From assembly GCF_017355985.1 (NCBI RefSeq), contig NZ_JAFIQU010000015.1, forward strand, positions 1 through 64,000: a stretch of 64,000 nt of DNA, given 5' to 3'. Shown here one piece after another: positions 32,324 to 40,143 of this stretch. A model generated the notes under the pieces. The model worked only from the letters and a program-made list of their open reading frames with translations, had not been told where the DNA came from and did not search any database. A program made the position numbers and the translations under genes. This DNA is from Arenibaculum pallidiluteum. Lineage in GTDB: Bacteria; Pseudomonadota; Alphaproteobacteria; Azospirillales; Azospirillaceae. Within the stretch, counting starts at the first letter, position 1. Every line of letters begins with the position of its first letter.

Positions 32324-32851
32324 ATGCCGAAGGCAGCCCGAGAAGGCGGGCACGAGATCGCCGCCCCTGCGCAGTATCTGGACGAGACCCGGTACTCCAG
32401 CGCGAACCGCCGCCGGCTGAGTGCGCCGGGCCTGCGGGCGTTCCTCGCCATCGCCGATCTCTGGGGGCTTTCCGAGGCCGACAGGTTGCGCGTCCTCGGC
32501 TTTCCCGGCCGATCCACCTATCACGGCTGGGTGGCGCGGGCGCGCACCGGGCAGGATCTCGTCCTCGGCGTGGACACGCTGCTGCGGATCTCGGCCGTTC
32601 TTGGCATCCACAAGGCCTTGCGGATCCTGTTCGAGACCGATGCCGAGGGGACGGGCTGGCTGAGGGAGCCGCACGACGCGCCGACCTTCGGCGGGGAGCC
32701 GCCGATCGCGTTGCTGACGGCGGGCACCCAGGACGCCCTGATGCAGGTCCGACGCTATCTCGATGCCATGCGCGGCGGCATCTTCGCGGTGCCGAACGAG
32801 GCGGATCGTGACTTCGCGCCCTACCGGGACGACGACATCGTCTTCGTCTGA
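32324..32851 (+). CDS. Xre/ParS-type antitoxin (DUF2384, MbcA-like)
   Basis: A protein of about 175 residues. An N-terminal Xre-like helical domain (residues 30-75 with RAFLAIADLWGLSEADRLRVLGFPGRSTYHGW) is followed by the C-terminal DUF2384-type toxin-binding domain. That domain ends in PPIALLTAGTQDALMQVRRYLDAMRGG, the usual element whose tail blocks the toxin active site. It is the first gene of a two-gene operon and its stop shares one base with the toxin start (TGATG). The ATG at 32324 is preferred over 32312 because GGAGGAA lies between them at suitable spacing. It should bind the palindrome upstream. Confidence 0.88.
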   Translation: MPKAAREGGHEIAAPAQYLDETRYSSANRRRLSAPGLRAFLAIADLWGLSEADRLRVLGFPGRSTYHGWVARARTGQDLVLGVDTLLRISAVLGIHKALRILFETDAEGTGWLREPHDAPTFGGEPPIALLTAGTQDALMQVRRYLDAMRGGIFAVPNEADRDFAPYRDDDIVFV

Positions 32852-33516
32852 TGTCTTTCCCGAGCACGACAATCCCGGGACCGACCTACCGGCTGATCCC
32901 GTCGCGCTTCCCGCCCATTCCCGCCTTCCAGGGGGTCGCTTCGGCCGAGGACCTGCAGGCCGTGATGGAGCTCGAGGGCTGGACGAACGACCGGCTCGTG
33001 ATCGAGCGTCTGGCGCGGCTGCCGCGGGCGGAGTGGGTGTTCGGCGCCCCGAATGCCAGCGTGGTGATGGCCTCCTTCCTGCACGCCCCGGCCGGCGGCG
33101 CACGGTTCAACACGGGGGAGCTCGGCGCCTGGTATGCCGGGATGGCTCTCCGGACCGCGATCGCCGAGGTCGCCCACCATCTCCGGCGCGAGGCCATCTT
33201 CCGCCGCAGGCGCGAGATGCGCCTCCAGTTGCGGGCCTATGTCGCCCGGCTCGACGGTCTCTATGCGGACATCCGCGGTCAGGCCGCCGCCCGTCCGGAT
33301 CTCTACAGCCGGGACAGCTACGCGGCCTCCCAGCCCTTCGGCGAGGCGGTCAGGGCCGGCGGCGGCGCCGGCATCGTCTACGACAGCGTGCGGCACGCCG
33401 GGGGAACCTGTGCCGTCGCCTACCGGCCCCGCAACATCCTGGACGTCACGCAGGCCGACCATCTCGAGATCACGGCGCCCGTCCGCGGCCGCATCGTCGC
33501 GAGGACACTGCCCTGA
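32851..33516 (+). CDS. RES-domain toxin (NAD-degrading)
   Basis: A 221-residue toxin of the RES family. Family members cleave or phosphorolyse NAD+ and stop growth. The expected residues are present: Arg14 in YRLIPSRF, Arg85 in GGARFNTGELGAWYAGM with Tyr95, Glu106 in IAEVAHH, and Ser179 in GIVYDSVRHAGG followed by AVAYRP. Length is normal. It overlaps the antitoxin stop by one base, so their synthesis is coupled. The intact active site suggests a working toxin held by its partner. Confidence 0.9.
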   Translation: MSFPSTTIPGPTYRLIPSRFPPIPAFQGVASAEDLQAVMELEGWTNDRLVIERLARLPRAEWVFGAPNASVVMASFLHAPAGGARFNTGELGAWYAGMALRTAIAEVAHHLRREAIFRRRREMRLQLRAYVARLDGLYADIRGQAAARPDLYSRDSYAASQPFGEAVRAGGGAGIVYDSVRHAGGTCAVAYRPRNILDVTQADHLEITAPVRGRIVARTLP

Positions 33517-33644
33517 GCCCCCAAGCCGGGCATGAAGAACGCCGCGCCTTTGAAGCCGTTTCCAGAACTCATGAATGGCGCTCCGACCAGGGTCGCCCGG
33601 CCACCTTGGCGGCACGGGACCCGTCGTGGAGGTGCCGGCCCGGA

Positions 33645-33857
33645 TCAGGCCTGCCAAAACGGTTTCTTCGCCTCCTGCTCGGCCTCGCCGACCGTCAATC
33701 CGACATCGTCGATCATGTGCGGCCCGACCTTCAGCAAGCGCAGCAGATCACGGCGGTAGCGCCGTCTCTCCGCCCAGACGCCCACCACGCCATGCGGCAC
33801 CACCAACGTGCCGAACCGGAGAGCTGCGAGGGAGATGAAGCCAGACACCGAAGCCAT
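33645..33857 (-). CDS. DUF1127 family protein
   Basis: A 70-residue protein. The C-terminal motif, RRRYRRDLLRLLKVGPHMIDD followed by VGLTVGEAEQEAKKPFW, matches the DUF1127 (YjiS-like) pattern of small arginine-rich proteins common in alphaproteobacteria. Some members are linked to phosphate, carbon or RNA metabolism and to stress. GGAGG 5 bases before the ATG at 33857 decides the start over another ATG at 33869. It is divergent from a LysR gene, an arrangement frequent for this family and suggestive of LysR control. Confidence 0.82.
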   Translation of the reverse strand: MASVSGFISLAALRFGTLVVPHGVVGVWAERRRYRRDLLRLLKVGPHMIDDVGLTVGEAEQEAKKPFWQA

Positions 33858-33917
33858 GAGGGCCTCCATCTCTTACGTACGAGAAATGAGGCCACCGGTT
33901 CCGCACCTTCGCAAACC

Positions 33918-33951
33918 AAGTTAACTTTCCCTCAGCCTCAGCTTTCCTGAG
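33918..33951. promoter_or_regulatory. Candidate LysR-binding region between DUF1127 and lysR
   Basis: The gap 33858-33965 holds the perfect palindrome AAGTTAACTT (33918-33927) and the inverted repeat CTCAG-CTTTC-CTGAG (33937-33951), which ends 14 bases before the lysR ATG. It is AT-richer than the flanks. Such symmetric elements between a LysR gene and its divergent partner are usual regulator sites. Confidence 0.45.
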
Positions 33952-33965
33952 CCTGCGGAGTAGTC

Positions 33966-34925
33966 ATGCGCCTGCCGTCGCTCAATGCGCTCCACGCCTT
34001 CGAGGCCGCCGCACGGCACCAGAGCTTCGCGCGGGCGGCGGAGGAGCTGCACGTGACGCAGGGCGCGGTGAGCCGGCATGTCAAGCTCCTTGAGGAGGAA
34101 CTCGGCGTCGCGCTGTTCCGGCGGCGTCCCCAGGGGATCGAGCTGACGCCCCAAGGGCGAGCCCTTCTCCCGGAGCTGACGGCATCCTTCGAGCGGATCG
34201 TCCGGGCCACGCAGCAGGTCGCCGATCCCGGTCGAGAGCTGCGGGTCGCCTGCCAACCTACGCTCGCCTCGCGCTGGCTCGTCCGACGGCTCGCGGCCTT
34301 TCGCACCATACGCCCGCAAACTCAGGTCACGCTCGGCCTGATGTGCGACTACGGCGACTTCCGCCTCGGCGGCTACGACCTCGGCATCAGCTATCACGAG
34401 ATGGAACGGAACCGCCCGGCCGACCTGGAATCCGTCCTGCTGCGCCGGGAGATGCTGGCTCCGGTCTGTGCGCCAGACCTCCTGAAGGGAAGCGTTCCCC
34501 TGCGCGGGCCTGCGGATCTCGCGGCGCACGAACTCCTCCACCCCACGCGGGACCGGGCGGACTGGCGCTTCTGGCTGGCGACAGCCGGGATGACCGGCAT
34601 CGATGTCCGTAGCGGGCAGGTGTTCCAGACCCTGGAGATGGCAACCTCCGCCGCCGTGGCCGGTCTCGGCGTCGCGATCATGGACCTGTTGCTCGTGCAC
34701 GAGGAGCTGACCTCCGGCCGCCTGGTCGTGCCCTTCGGTCCCGTAGTCACGGAAGGAACGGGCTATTACCTCTTCGCCGAGCGCGGCCGGTTCGGGGAAC
34801 CGAAGATCGCCGCCTTCCGCGATTGGCTCCTCGCCGAAATCAAGGACAACGGCGAAATTGCTCGGCACCTTCCGGCATCGCCGTCGTCACGAGCGATGGG
34901 ATTGCACAGTCCGGTGGCGGGGTAG
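33966..34925 (+). CDS. LysR-family regulator, GcvA-like group
   Basis: A 319-residue regulator starting MRLPSLNALHAFEAAARHQSFARAAEELHVTQGAVSRHVKLLEEELG, the typical GcvA-like winged HTH. The substrate-binding domain (about 90-295) includes LRVACQPTLASRWLVRRLAAF and ends GLGVAIMDLLLVHEEL. It faces away from the DUF1127 gene and the two promoters are within 108 bases, so the DUF1127 gene is a likely target. About twenty residues at the C-terminus after the fold look unstructured. The effector is unknown. Confidence 0.9.
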   Translation: MRLPSLNALHAFEAAARHQSFARAAEELHVTQGAVSRHVKLLEEELGVALFRRRPQGIELTPQGRALLPELTASFERIVRATQQVADPGRELRVACQPTLASRWLVRRLAAFRTIRPQTQVTLGLMCDYGDFRLGGYDLGISYHEMERNRPADLESVLLRREMLAPVCAPDLLKGSVPLRGPADLAAHELLHPTRDRADWRFWLATAGMTGIDVRSGQVFQTLEMATSAAVAGLGVAIMDLLLVHEELTSGRLVVPFGPVVTEGTGYYLFAERGRFGEPKIAAFRDWLLAEIKDNGEIARHLPASPSSRAMGLHSPVAG

Positions 34926-35670
34926 CGAATGCGCGACAGGACGCCTCCACGTTCTGATCTTCGCCGTCGCCTGGCCAAGCACATCACGGCTGCAGCCGGA
35001 CCTTGATTGCATCAGGCCTGCCGAACGACGAGTTCGCTGGTCATGGGAATTCCCCTGAGTGCGCCGAGCACCATGTCGTGGGAAATCGCGCACTCATGAA
35101 GCTTCCCCAGCGCAGCACGCCGCGCCGGGGACTCAAGGTGGCGCAGAGGTGGAGGGACAGGGAGCAATGCCGGGCATCGACGGGCGCTTCGAGCGCGGCG
35201 AGCCCGTCGAACTCGCCGCACGATTCGCCCACCTCCGCGACGAATTCTGGCGATCGAAGGTCGATCCCTTCATGCGTCGCAAGCATCGGATAATCCGAGT
35301 CGGGCATGAGGCTGCGGCGGTAAAGATCTGCTCCGACGGATAGACGGCCGTCGGTGCACTGTCCCCGAGGCTCGGCAGCTCCTCCTTTCGCAGGCGGGGC
35401 AGCCTGCGCATCATCGCCAGGCTCGTCCTTGTGCTCGCTCCTGGGTGCGCTGGAAAGCGATAAGGGATCAGGCTTACGCGACGTCATTACCGGCTTCACC
35501 AAGCGTGCGGACGCTATCGGCCTCTTCGACACGGACGCGAACGGCGTGTCAACCGCGTCGCAAGGCCCCGTACCGGCAGCGCTGCAAACCAGCGCCGAAG
35601 GCGATCCGGACGCCGCCCAGGATCCGTTGCAGGACGGAAGTCGCCGTGCGCCGTTGAGCATGGAAGGGCT
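34926..35670 (+). other. Gene-poor stretch with degenerate coding signals
   Basis: These 745 bases lack a confident gene. Short protein-like stretches appear in several frames on both strands with GC bias at third positions that breaks off, for example around 35167-35343 on the plus strand and 35200-35350 on the minus strand. Bases 34990-35100 and 35440-35530 are less GC-rich than the average. This looks like eroded genes or an old insertion; no transposase motif or terminal repeat was seen. Confidence 0.5.
35167..35343 (+). CDS. Possible small gene or gene fragment
   Basis: A 58-codon frame reading MPGIDGRFERGEPVELAARF and continuing with HLRDEFWRSKVDPFMRRKH before a TAG. GGGAG lies 2-3 bases before the ATG, and third positions are GC-rich over its first two thirds. 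It could be a small helical protein or the start of a truncated gene. It lies in a stretch with no other confident gene, so it may be a remnant. No family is recognised. Confidence 0.3.
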   Translation: MPGIDGRFERGEPVELAARFAHLRDEFWRSKVDPFMRRKHRIIRVGHEAAAVKICSDG

Positions 35671-35985
35671 ATGAGGAGCGACGACATGTTCGAGCGCGAG
35701 GAGCGCGTGCGCCGGCGCGCGTATGAGATCTGGGAGCGCGAAGGGCGACCGGATGGCCGGCATGACGAGCATTGGGTGCGGGCACTGGCGGAGATCGTCG
35801 ACGAGGACATGGCCGCCGGCCGCCTCGTGACTGATGCGCTCGACACGGCGGCGGCTCCGCGGCCGGCGCGCCGCGTGCGGTCCAAGAACCCTGCAGGCCG
35901 GGCCGGCGCCAAACCGGCCTGGAGCCCGGACGACATCAAGCCCGCAGGAACACCGCGCCGGGGCGGCCGGGGCATCGAGCCGTGA
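35671..35985 (+). CDS. DUF2934 domain protein
   Basis: A 104-residue protein. The N-terminal helix block RVRRRAYEIWEREGRPDGRHDEHWVRALAEI (about 12-42) is the DUF2934 signature, a short helix-turn of unknown function found in many alphaproteobacteria and other groups. The rest is basic, Pro/Ala-rich and probably disordered. A second ATG (MFEREERV) lies five codons in and may be the true start. It is the first clear gene after a gene-poor stretch. Such proteins are often stress-linked, which cannot be shown here. Confidence 0.75.
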   Translation: MRSDDMFEREERVRRRAYEIWEREGRPDGRHDEHWVRALAEIVDEDMAAGRLVTDALDTAAAPRPARRVRSKNPAGRAGAKPAWSPDDIKPAGTPRRGGRGIEP

Positions 35986-36099
35986 GGCCCGTCCCTGGCG
36001 GCCCGAGGACGGGCAATTGAGGCCGCGGGCAAGGCGCCGGGGACGTGTCCGGGATTCCGCTGTTGTCGGATCAGGAGCCACGACAGAGCAGGACGGCCG

Positions 36100-36285
36100 A
36101 TGCCGAACCCCCAGCCGCTTCCCCCGGACGGCGCGCCCCGCCCGAACGAGGACCTTCCGGACCCGGGCCCGCCGCGCGTTCCGGACCTGCCGGTCCCGGA
36201 CGTGGAGCCGGGCATCCCGGGCACGCCCGATGGCGACCTGATCACGCCGGGGCGGGTTCCCGGCATGACGGCCGTGCTACCCTGA
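36100..36285 (+). CDS. Small proline-rich protein
   Basis: A 61-residue protein made mostly of Pro, Asp and Gly: MPNPQPLPPDGAPRPNEDLP, then repeated P-D-L/P-V segments and an end reading TPGRVPGMTAVLP. It has no fold-like core. AGGACGG lies 3 bases before the ATG, and the codon choice fits the genome. A similar low-complexity small gene lies at 44596. It may be a disordered stress protein or a chance frame; the ribosome site and lack of competing genes favour a real gene. Confidence 0.45.
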   Translation: MPNPQPLPPDGAPRPNEDLPDPGPPRVPDLPVPDVEPGIPGTPDGDLITPGRVPGMTAVLP

Positions 36286-36314
36286 CGCGGGCGGTTCCCT
36301 GACCGGACGGTCGT

Positions 36315-36719
36315 TCAGGCCGTCGCGTGGCGGGCGCGGGCGCCGCGCTCGATGGCGGCGGCGACCAGGCGGTCGATCTCGAGCCGGTGGCGGATCATCT
36401 CGAGCAGGCGCAGGACTTCCTGGCTGATCTGGACGTTCGCGGCCGCCACGTCGCAGGCGACGGCATAGGCGGTCTCGTGAAGCTTCCTCGGCAGCCCGTC
36501 GCGGATCTGTTCCAACGCCTTGTCCAGGCCGTCCTCGTCCTGGAGCAGGGCCGAGCAGGCCCGCGTGACCTCGGGGATGCGCCTGAGGTCGAAGCCCCGG
36601 AAGGCCGGCAGGTAGCGCACGAGCTCGCCGATCTTGTCCAGCTCCGGGTCGGTCATCTCGGCATCCGCCGCCGCGACCAGGACCATGGTGTAGAGCAGCG
36701 CGCTCTGGTGATCGATCAT
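36315..36719 (-). CDS. TerB-like helical protein
   Basis: A 134-residue all-helical protein. YTMVLVAAADAEMTDPELDKIGELVRYLPAFRGFD (about 10-44) is the start of the TerB/tellurite-resistance-like domain, with the acidic D-A-E-M-T-D-P-E motif that may bind metal. A second half follows with LPRKLHETAYAVACDVAAAN and a basic C-terminus. GAGGGA just before the ATG at 36719 marks the start; the frame runs on far upstream as an antisense shadow. It is not near other ter genes, so tellurite resistance should not be assumed. Confidence 0.8.
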   Translation of the reverse strand: MIDHQSALLYTMVLVAAADAEMTDPELDKIGELVRYLPAFRGFDLRRIPEVTRACSALLQDEDGLDKALEQIRDGLPRKLHETAYAVACDVAAANVQISQEVLRLLEMIRHRLEIDRLVAAAIERGARARHATA

Positions 36720-36845
36720 TCCCTCGTCTCCCGATCCGGCCATTCCTGACCGGATCCCCGGCCCGCCCGCAAACTCGGGCCTGGACCGGGGCACCGTCAA
36801 GCCCCCACTCCGTCGCGGCTGGCGTCTAGGCCGGCGGCCTGTGCC

Positions 36846-36885
36846 GGCGGTCCCCGGGTGGCGGTCCCCGGGTGGCGGTCCCGGG
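36846..36885 (+). repeat. 14-base tandem repeat upstream of the AEC carrier gene
   Basis: GGCGGTCCCCGGGT occurs at 36846-36859 and 36860-36873. A third copy at 36874-36885 lacks one C and the final T. The array ends 5 bases before the -35 element of the AEC promoter, so copy number could change the promoter environment. No known repeat family is recognised. Confidence 0.8.
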
Positions 36886-36890
36886 CGAAC

Positions 36891-36920
36891 TCGACAAGCC
36901 GGAGGGCGCTGCCCTATGGT
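36891..36920 (+). promoter_or_regulatory. Candidate promoter of the AEC carrier gene
   Basis: TCGACA (36891-36896) and TATGGT (36915-36920) are 18 bases apart. The ATG at 36930 is 9 bases after the -10 element, so the transcript would begin within a few bases of the start codon. No ribosome binding site is visible, which fits a leaderless mRNA. Confidence 0.55.
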
Positions 36921-36929
36921 CCGCCCTCC

Positions 36930-37874
36930 ATGTCCGCGGTCGTCAACGTCGCCCTTCCCGTCTTCGCGATCATCCTCGCGGGCTTCCTGGCCGGACGGTC
37001 CAGGCTTCTGGGCGACCTCGCCTCCGAGGCGCTGAACAAGTTCGTCTACTACTTCGCCCTGCCGCCGGTGGTCTTCCTGGGCATGGCCCGCCGCCCGCTG
37101 GACGAGATCCTGAACTGGCCCTTCATCACGGCCTTTCTGGGGCCGATGCTGGCGATCTACGTGATGGCCTGGGCGCTCGGCTGGATACTCCACCGCGAAA
37201 GCGCCGAGAATCTCAGCCTGCAGGCGCTCAACGCCTCCTTCGCGAACACCGGCTATATGGGAATCCCGCTGTTCCTGACCGCTTTCGGGCAGGAGGGGCT
37301 GCCGCCAGCGATCCTCGCCACCGTGATCATGAGCGCCATCGGAGTCGGCCTTGCCGTCATCGTGCTGGAGCTCTGCCGCAGCGCCGGCCATGGCATCGCC
37401 AAGGCGCTGCGCGACGTCGGGTCCGCGCTGCTGCGCAACCCGCTGGTGATGGCGCCTCTGGTCGGCATGGCGGTCTCCATGACCGACCTGCCGGTGCCGG
37501 TGCCGGCGGTGAACCTCGGCAACCTTCTGGGCGCCGCGGCGGGACCCTGCGCGCTCTTCGCCATCGGCCTCTTCCTGGCGGGCCGGCCGCTCTCGGCCGA
37601 TCTCGCCGAGATCGGCTGGATCACGGCGCTCAAGCTGATCTGGCAGCCGCTGCTGACCTGGATCGTGGCATTCCACATGCTGACCATGGAGGCGCATTGG
37701 GCACGCTCGGCGGTCATTCTGGCCGCCCTGCCGACGGGAGCCCTTACCTTCGTGATCGCCCAGCAGTACAAGACCTATGTCGAGAGGACCTCGGCCGTGA
37801 TCCTGGTCAGCACGGTCCTCTCGGTTTTGACGCTGTCGGGCCTGCTGGCCGTCTATGCGCCCGCGGGTCCGTAA
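36930..37874 (+). CDS. AEC-family transporter (auxin efflux carrier type)
   Basis: A 314-residue inner-membrane permease with eight to ten hydrophobic helices spread over the whole length, beginning MSAVVNVALPVFAIILAGFLAG. Typical AEC features are FVYYFALPPVVFLGMAR in the second helix region and LNASFANTGYMGIPLFLTAFG in the middle, where the crossing helices break. Family members move organic anions such as malate or malonate. The ATG is selected by the promoter position and because upstream sequence is repetitive. It is followed 21 bases later by a histidine kinase gene; a link between them is possible but unproven. Confidence 0.88.
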   Translation: MSAVVNVALPVFAIILAGFLAGRSRLLGDLASEALNKFVYYFALPPVVFLGMARRPLDEILNWPFITAFLGPMLAIYVMAWALGWILHRESAENLSLQALNASFANTGYMGIPLFLTAFGQEGLPPAILATVIMSAIGVGLAVIVLELCRSAGHGIAKALRDVGSALLRNPLVMAPLVGMAVSMTDLPVPVPAVNLGNLLGAAAGPCALFAIGLFLAGRPLSADLAEIGWITALKLIWQPLLTWIVAFHMLTMEAHWARSAVILAALPTGALTFVIAQQYKTYVERTSAVILVSTVLSVLTLSGLLAVYAPAGP

Positions 37875-37895
37875 GCCTTCTCCGGCGGAGCGAGT

Positions 37896-39599
37896 TTGAG
37901 GGATCAGGACGCGCGCGACCCCGTAACCGACCCGGCGGCAGCCCGCGCGGCGCCCTTGGCCGCAATTCCGGCCGCGAACCCGCAATCGACGGTCTCGTCG
38001 GGCCCGGTGGCAAGCCTGGCGGCAGGCCCGGCGGCCGAGGCCCGCCGCCGGACCCGCAAGGGCTGGGCGACCATCGGCCTCACCATGTTCAGCCTGGCGG
38101 TCATCGTCGCCGCGACCGTCTGGCTCGGGCTCGAGGCACGCCGCGACGTCCGTGGCGCGGCGGAGCGGCTGGCCGAGGACTCCACCTTCTTCCTGGCGGA
38201 CCATGCGGCGCGCCTGTTCGAGGCATCGAGCCTCGTCCTGACCGAGGCGACAAACGAGGTCAGCATCCTGCCCTGGGAGGCGCTTGCCGTGGACCGCAGG
38301 ACGTGGGACCGGCTGAAGGCGATATCCGACCGATTCCCCTATGTCGAGGACATCTGGCTGAACGACGCCGAGGGGACGCTGCGCCTCTCGACCACCGCCT
38401 GGCCCAGCCCGCACGACAACGCTAGTGACCGCGAGAACTTCCAGGCCAGCGAGCGGCCAGGAAGCGGCGACTATGTCGGGCCGCGGATCGTCGGTCGCGT
38501 CACCGGCCGGCCGACCTTCCTGATGAGCCGAAGGCTCGAATGGCCCGACGGGCAGTTCCGCGGAATGGTGTCGATCACCCTGGACATCGCCTATTTCGAG
38601 ACCTTCTACCGCTCGCTGAACCTGCGTTTCGGCGCCGGCATCTCGCTGGTCCGCGAGGCCGGCGGGGATGCGCTGATCCATGTGGGCCCGCACGGCGAGA
38701 ATTCGGTCCCCGCCGGCCGGCGCGCCGACCAGCCGCCCCCGGACACCGCGGCCTTCGCCATCCGCCACGTCCCCGACCTGCCGCTCCTCGTCGCGGTGTC
38801 CGTCCCGGGTCCCGCCGTCCGGGAGACCCTGATGGCGGATCTGCGCATCTACGGCGCGGTGGGCGCGCTGTCGCTGCTCGGCCTCGGGCTGCTGTCCTCG
38901 CAGGTGCTGCGGCAGACGCGCGCGGACCGCGCCGCCCAGCAGGAGCTGGAGCGCCGCGTGGTCGAGCGCACCGCGGCCCTGACCCGCGCCAAGGTCGAAA
39001 TGGAGATTCTGTTCCAGGAGGTCCATCACCGGGTGAAGAACAACCTGCAGGTCGTCACCTCGCTGCTCCGGCTCCAGTCCGCGCGGATCGAGGACGAGCG
39101 CGTGCGCGAGGGCCTGCGCGAGAGCATCGACCGGATCCACGCCATGGCGCTGGTCCACAAGCTGCTCTACGCCAGCAACGAGCTCGCCGACCTGGATTTC
39201 GCGGTCTATCTCGGCACGCTGATCAGCCATCTCGAGGAAGCCTACGGAACGCAGGGGCGCGTGCGCGTCACCGTCGACGCCGCCCCTGCGCGCTTCGGCC
39301 TCGACGCCGCGATCCCGCTCAGCCTGATCGTGAACGAGACCTTCTCCAACGCGCTGAAGCACGCCTTCCCCGATGGCCGCCCCGGGACGGTGCGGATCGG
39401 GCTCTCGGCCATGGACGACGGCAGCTGGCTGCTGACCCAGGACGACGACGGGGTCGGCCTGCCCCCGGGATACGACTGGCGTGCGAGCCGCGGCCTCGGC
39501 ATGCAGATCATCAAGAGCCTGGCGATCCAGCTCCAGGGCGAGGCCGGGTTCGAGACCGGCGGCGGGACCCATTTCCGGCTGGTGTTCCGGCCGGCCTGA
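37896..39599 (+). CDS. Membrane sensor histidine kinase (HisKA_2 type)
   Basis: A 567-residue sensor. Membrane segments near residues 58-79 and 317-337 bracket a periplasmic sensor domain of the Cache type. A short coiled coil (345-370) leads to the phosphoacceptor block EVHHRVKNNLQVVTSLLRLQ (375-394), with His378 the probable site. The ATPase domain shows NETFSNALKHAF and a later DDDGVGLP. HisKA_2 kinases in alphaproteobacteria often serve general stress signalling. The start is a TTG with GGAG 5 bases upstream; no ATG precedes the first membrane helix. A response regulator gene follows 79 bases downstream. Confidence 0.88.
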   Translation: MRDQDARDPVTDPAAARAAPLAAIPAANPQSTVSSGPVASLAAGPAAEARRRTRKGWATIGLTMFSLAVIVAATVWLGLEARRDVRGAAERLAEDSTFFLADHAARLFEASSLVLTEATNEVSILPWEALAVDRRTWDRLKAISDRFPYVEDIWLNDAEGTLRLSTTAWPSPHDNASDRENFQASERPGSGDYVGPRIVGRVTGRPTFLMSRRLEWPDGQFRGMVSITLDIAYFETFYRSLNLRFGAGISLVREAGGDALIHVGPHGENSVPAGRRADQPPPDTAAFAIRHVPDLPLLVAVSVPGPAVRETLMADLRIYGAVGALSLLGLGLLSSQVLRQTRADRAAQQELERRVVERTAALTRAKVEMEILFQEVHHRVKNNLQVVTSLLRLQSARIEDERVREGLRESIDRIHAMALVHKLLYASNELADLDFAVYLGTLISHLEEAYGTQGRVRVTVDAAPARFGLDAAIPLSLIVNETFSNALKHAFPDGRPGTVRIGLSAMDDGSWLLTQDDDGVGLPPGYDWRASRGLGMQIIKSLAIQLQGEAGFETGGGTHFRLVFRPA

Positions 39600-39678
39600 A
39601 GCGGCCGCCCTTGCCTCGGCGCCGGGGATCGGCTCTTGTTCGGGGACGATCAGCGTTCGTCAGGAGCAACGGGCCCGA

Positions 39679-40143
39679 ATGGCGATGCGACTTCCCTCCG
39701 GGAGCGCGCCGGCGGACCAGCCGGCGGAGAAGCCGTCCGCGGCACGGATCCTGGTGGCCGAGGACAACGAAATCAATGCCGCCATGATGGCGACCATGCT
39801 GCGGCGGCTCGGCTACGCGGTGCGCACGGCCGCGGACGGGGCGGCGGCCGTCGCCGCCGTCGCCGCCGGCGAGGCCGACCTCGTTCTGATGGACATGCGC
39901 ATGCCGGTGATGGACGGGCTCGAGGCGACGCGGCGCATCCGTGCGCTGCCCGGCCCCGAGGCCCGCGTCCCGGTGGTGGCGCTGACGGCCGATGCCCTGC
40001 CCGAGCGCGTGGCCGGCTATCTCGCGGCGGGGCTCGACGCCGCGCTCGCCAAGCCCATCGACCGCGACGCCCTGGTCGCGACGCTCGCGCGCCTGCTGGG
40101 GCGGCCCACGCCTTCCTCTCCCCGGGGGGCGGCCCCGGCCTGA
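39679..40143 (+). CDS. Single-domain response regulator (CheY-like)
   Basis: A 154-residue protein with one receiver domain (residues 22-140). The acidic pocket lies in ILVAEDNEIN (Glu28, Asp29), the phosphoacceptor is Asp72 in LVLMDMRMPVMDG, and the conserved lysine is in ALAKPIDRDAL. There is no output domain, so it should pass phosphate on or act by protein contact. It is next to the histidine kinase gene, its likely donor. AGGAG lies 12 bases before the ATG; a second ATG two codons later would reduce the spacing problem little. It converges with the helicase gene, with no gap. Confidence 0.88.
   Translation: MAMRLPSGSAPADQPAEKPSAARILVAEDNEINAAMMATMLRRLGYAVRTAADGAAAVAAVAAGEADLVLMDMRMPVMDGLEATRRIRALPGPEARVPVVALTADALPERVAGYLAAGLDAALAKPIDRDALVATLARLLGRPTPSSPRGAAPA

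Noticed and set aside
35041-36081. 346-codon minus-strand frame over the gene-poor stretch
   Set aside because: Only short parts look protein-like, it is antisense to the DUF2934 gene at one end, and there is no ribosome site or family pattern.
36315-39572. 1085-codon minus-strand frame
   Set aside because: Only its last 134 codons (the TerB-like gene) are real; the rest is antisense to the AEC carrier and histidine kinase genes.
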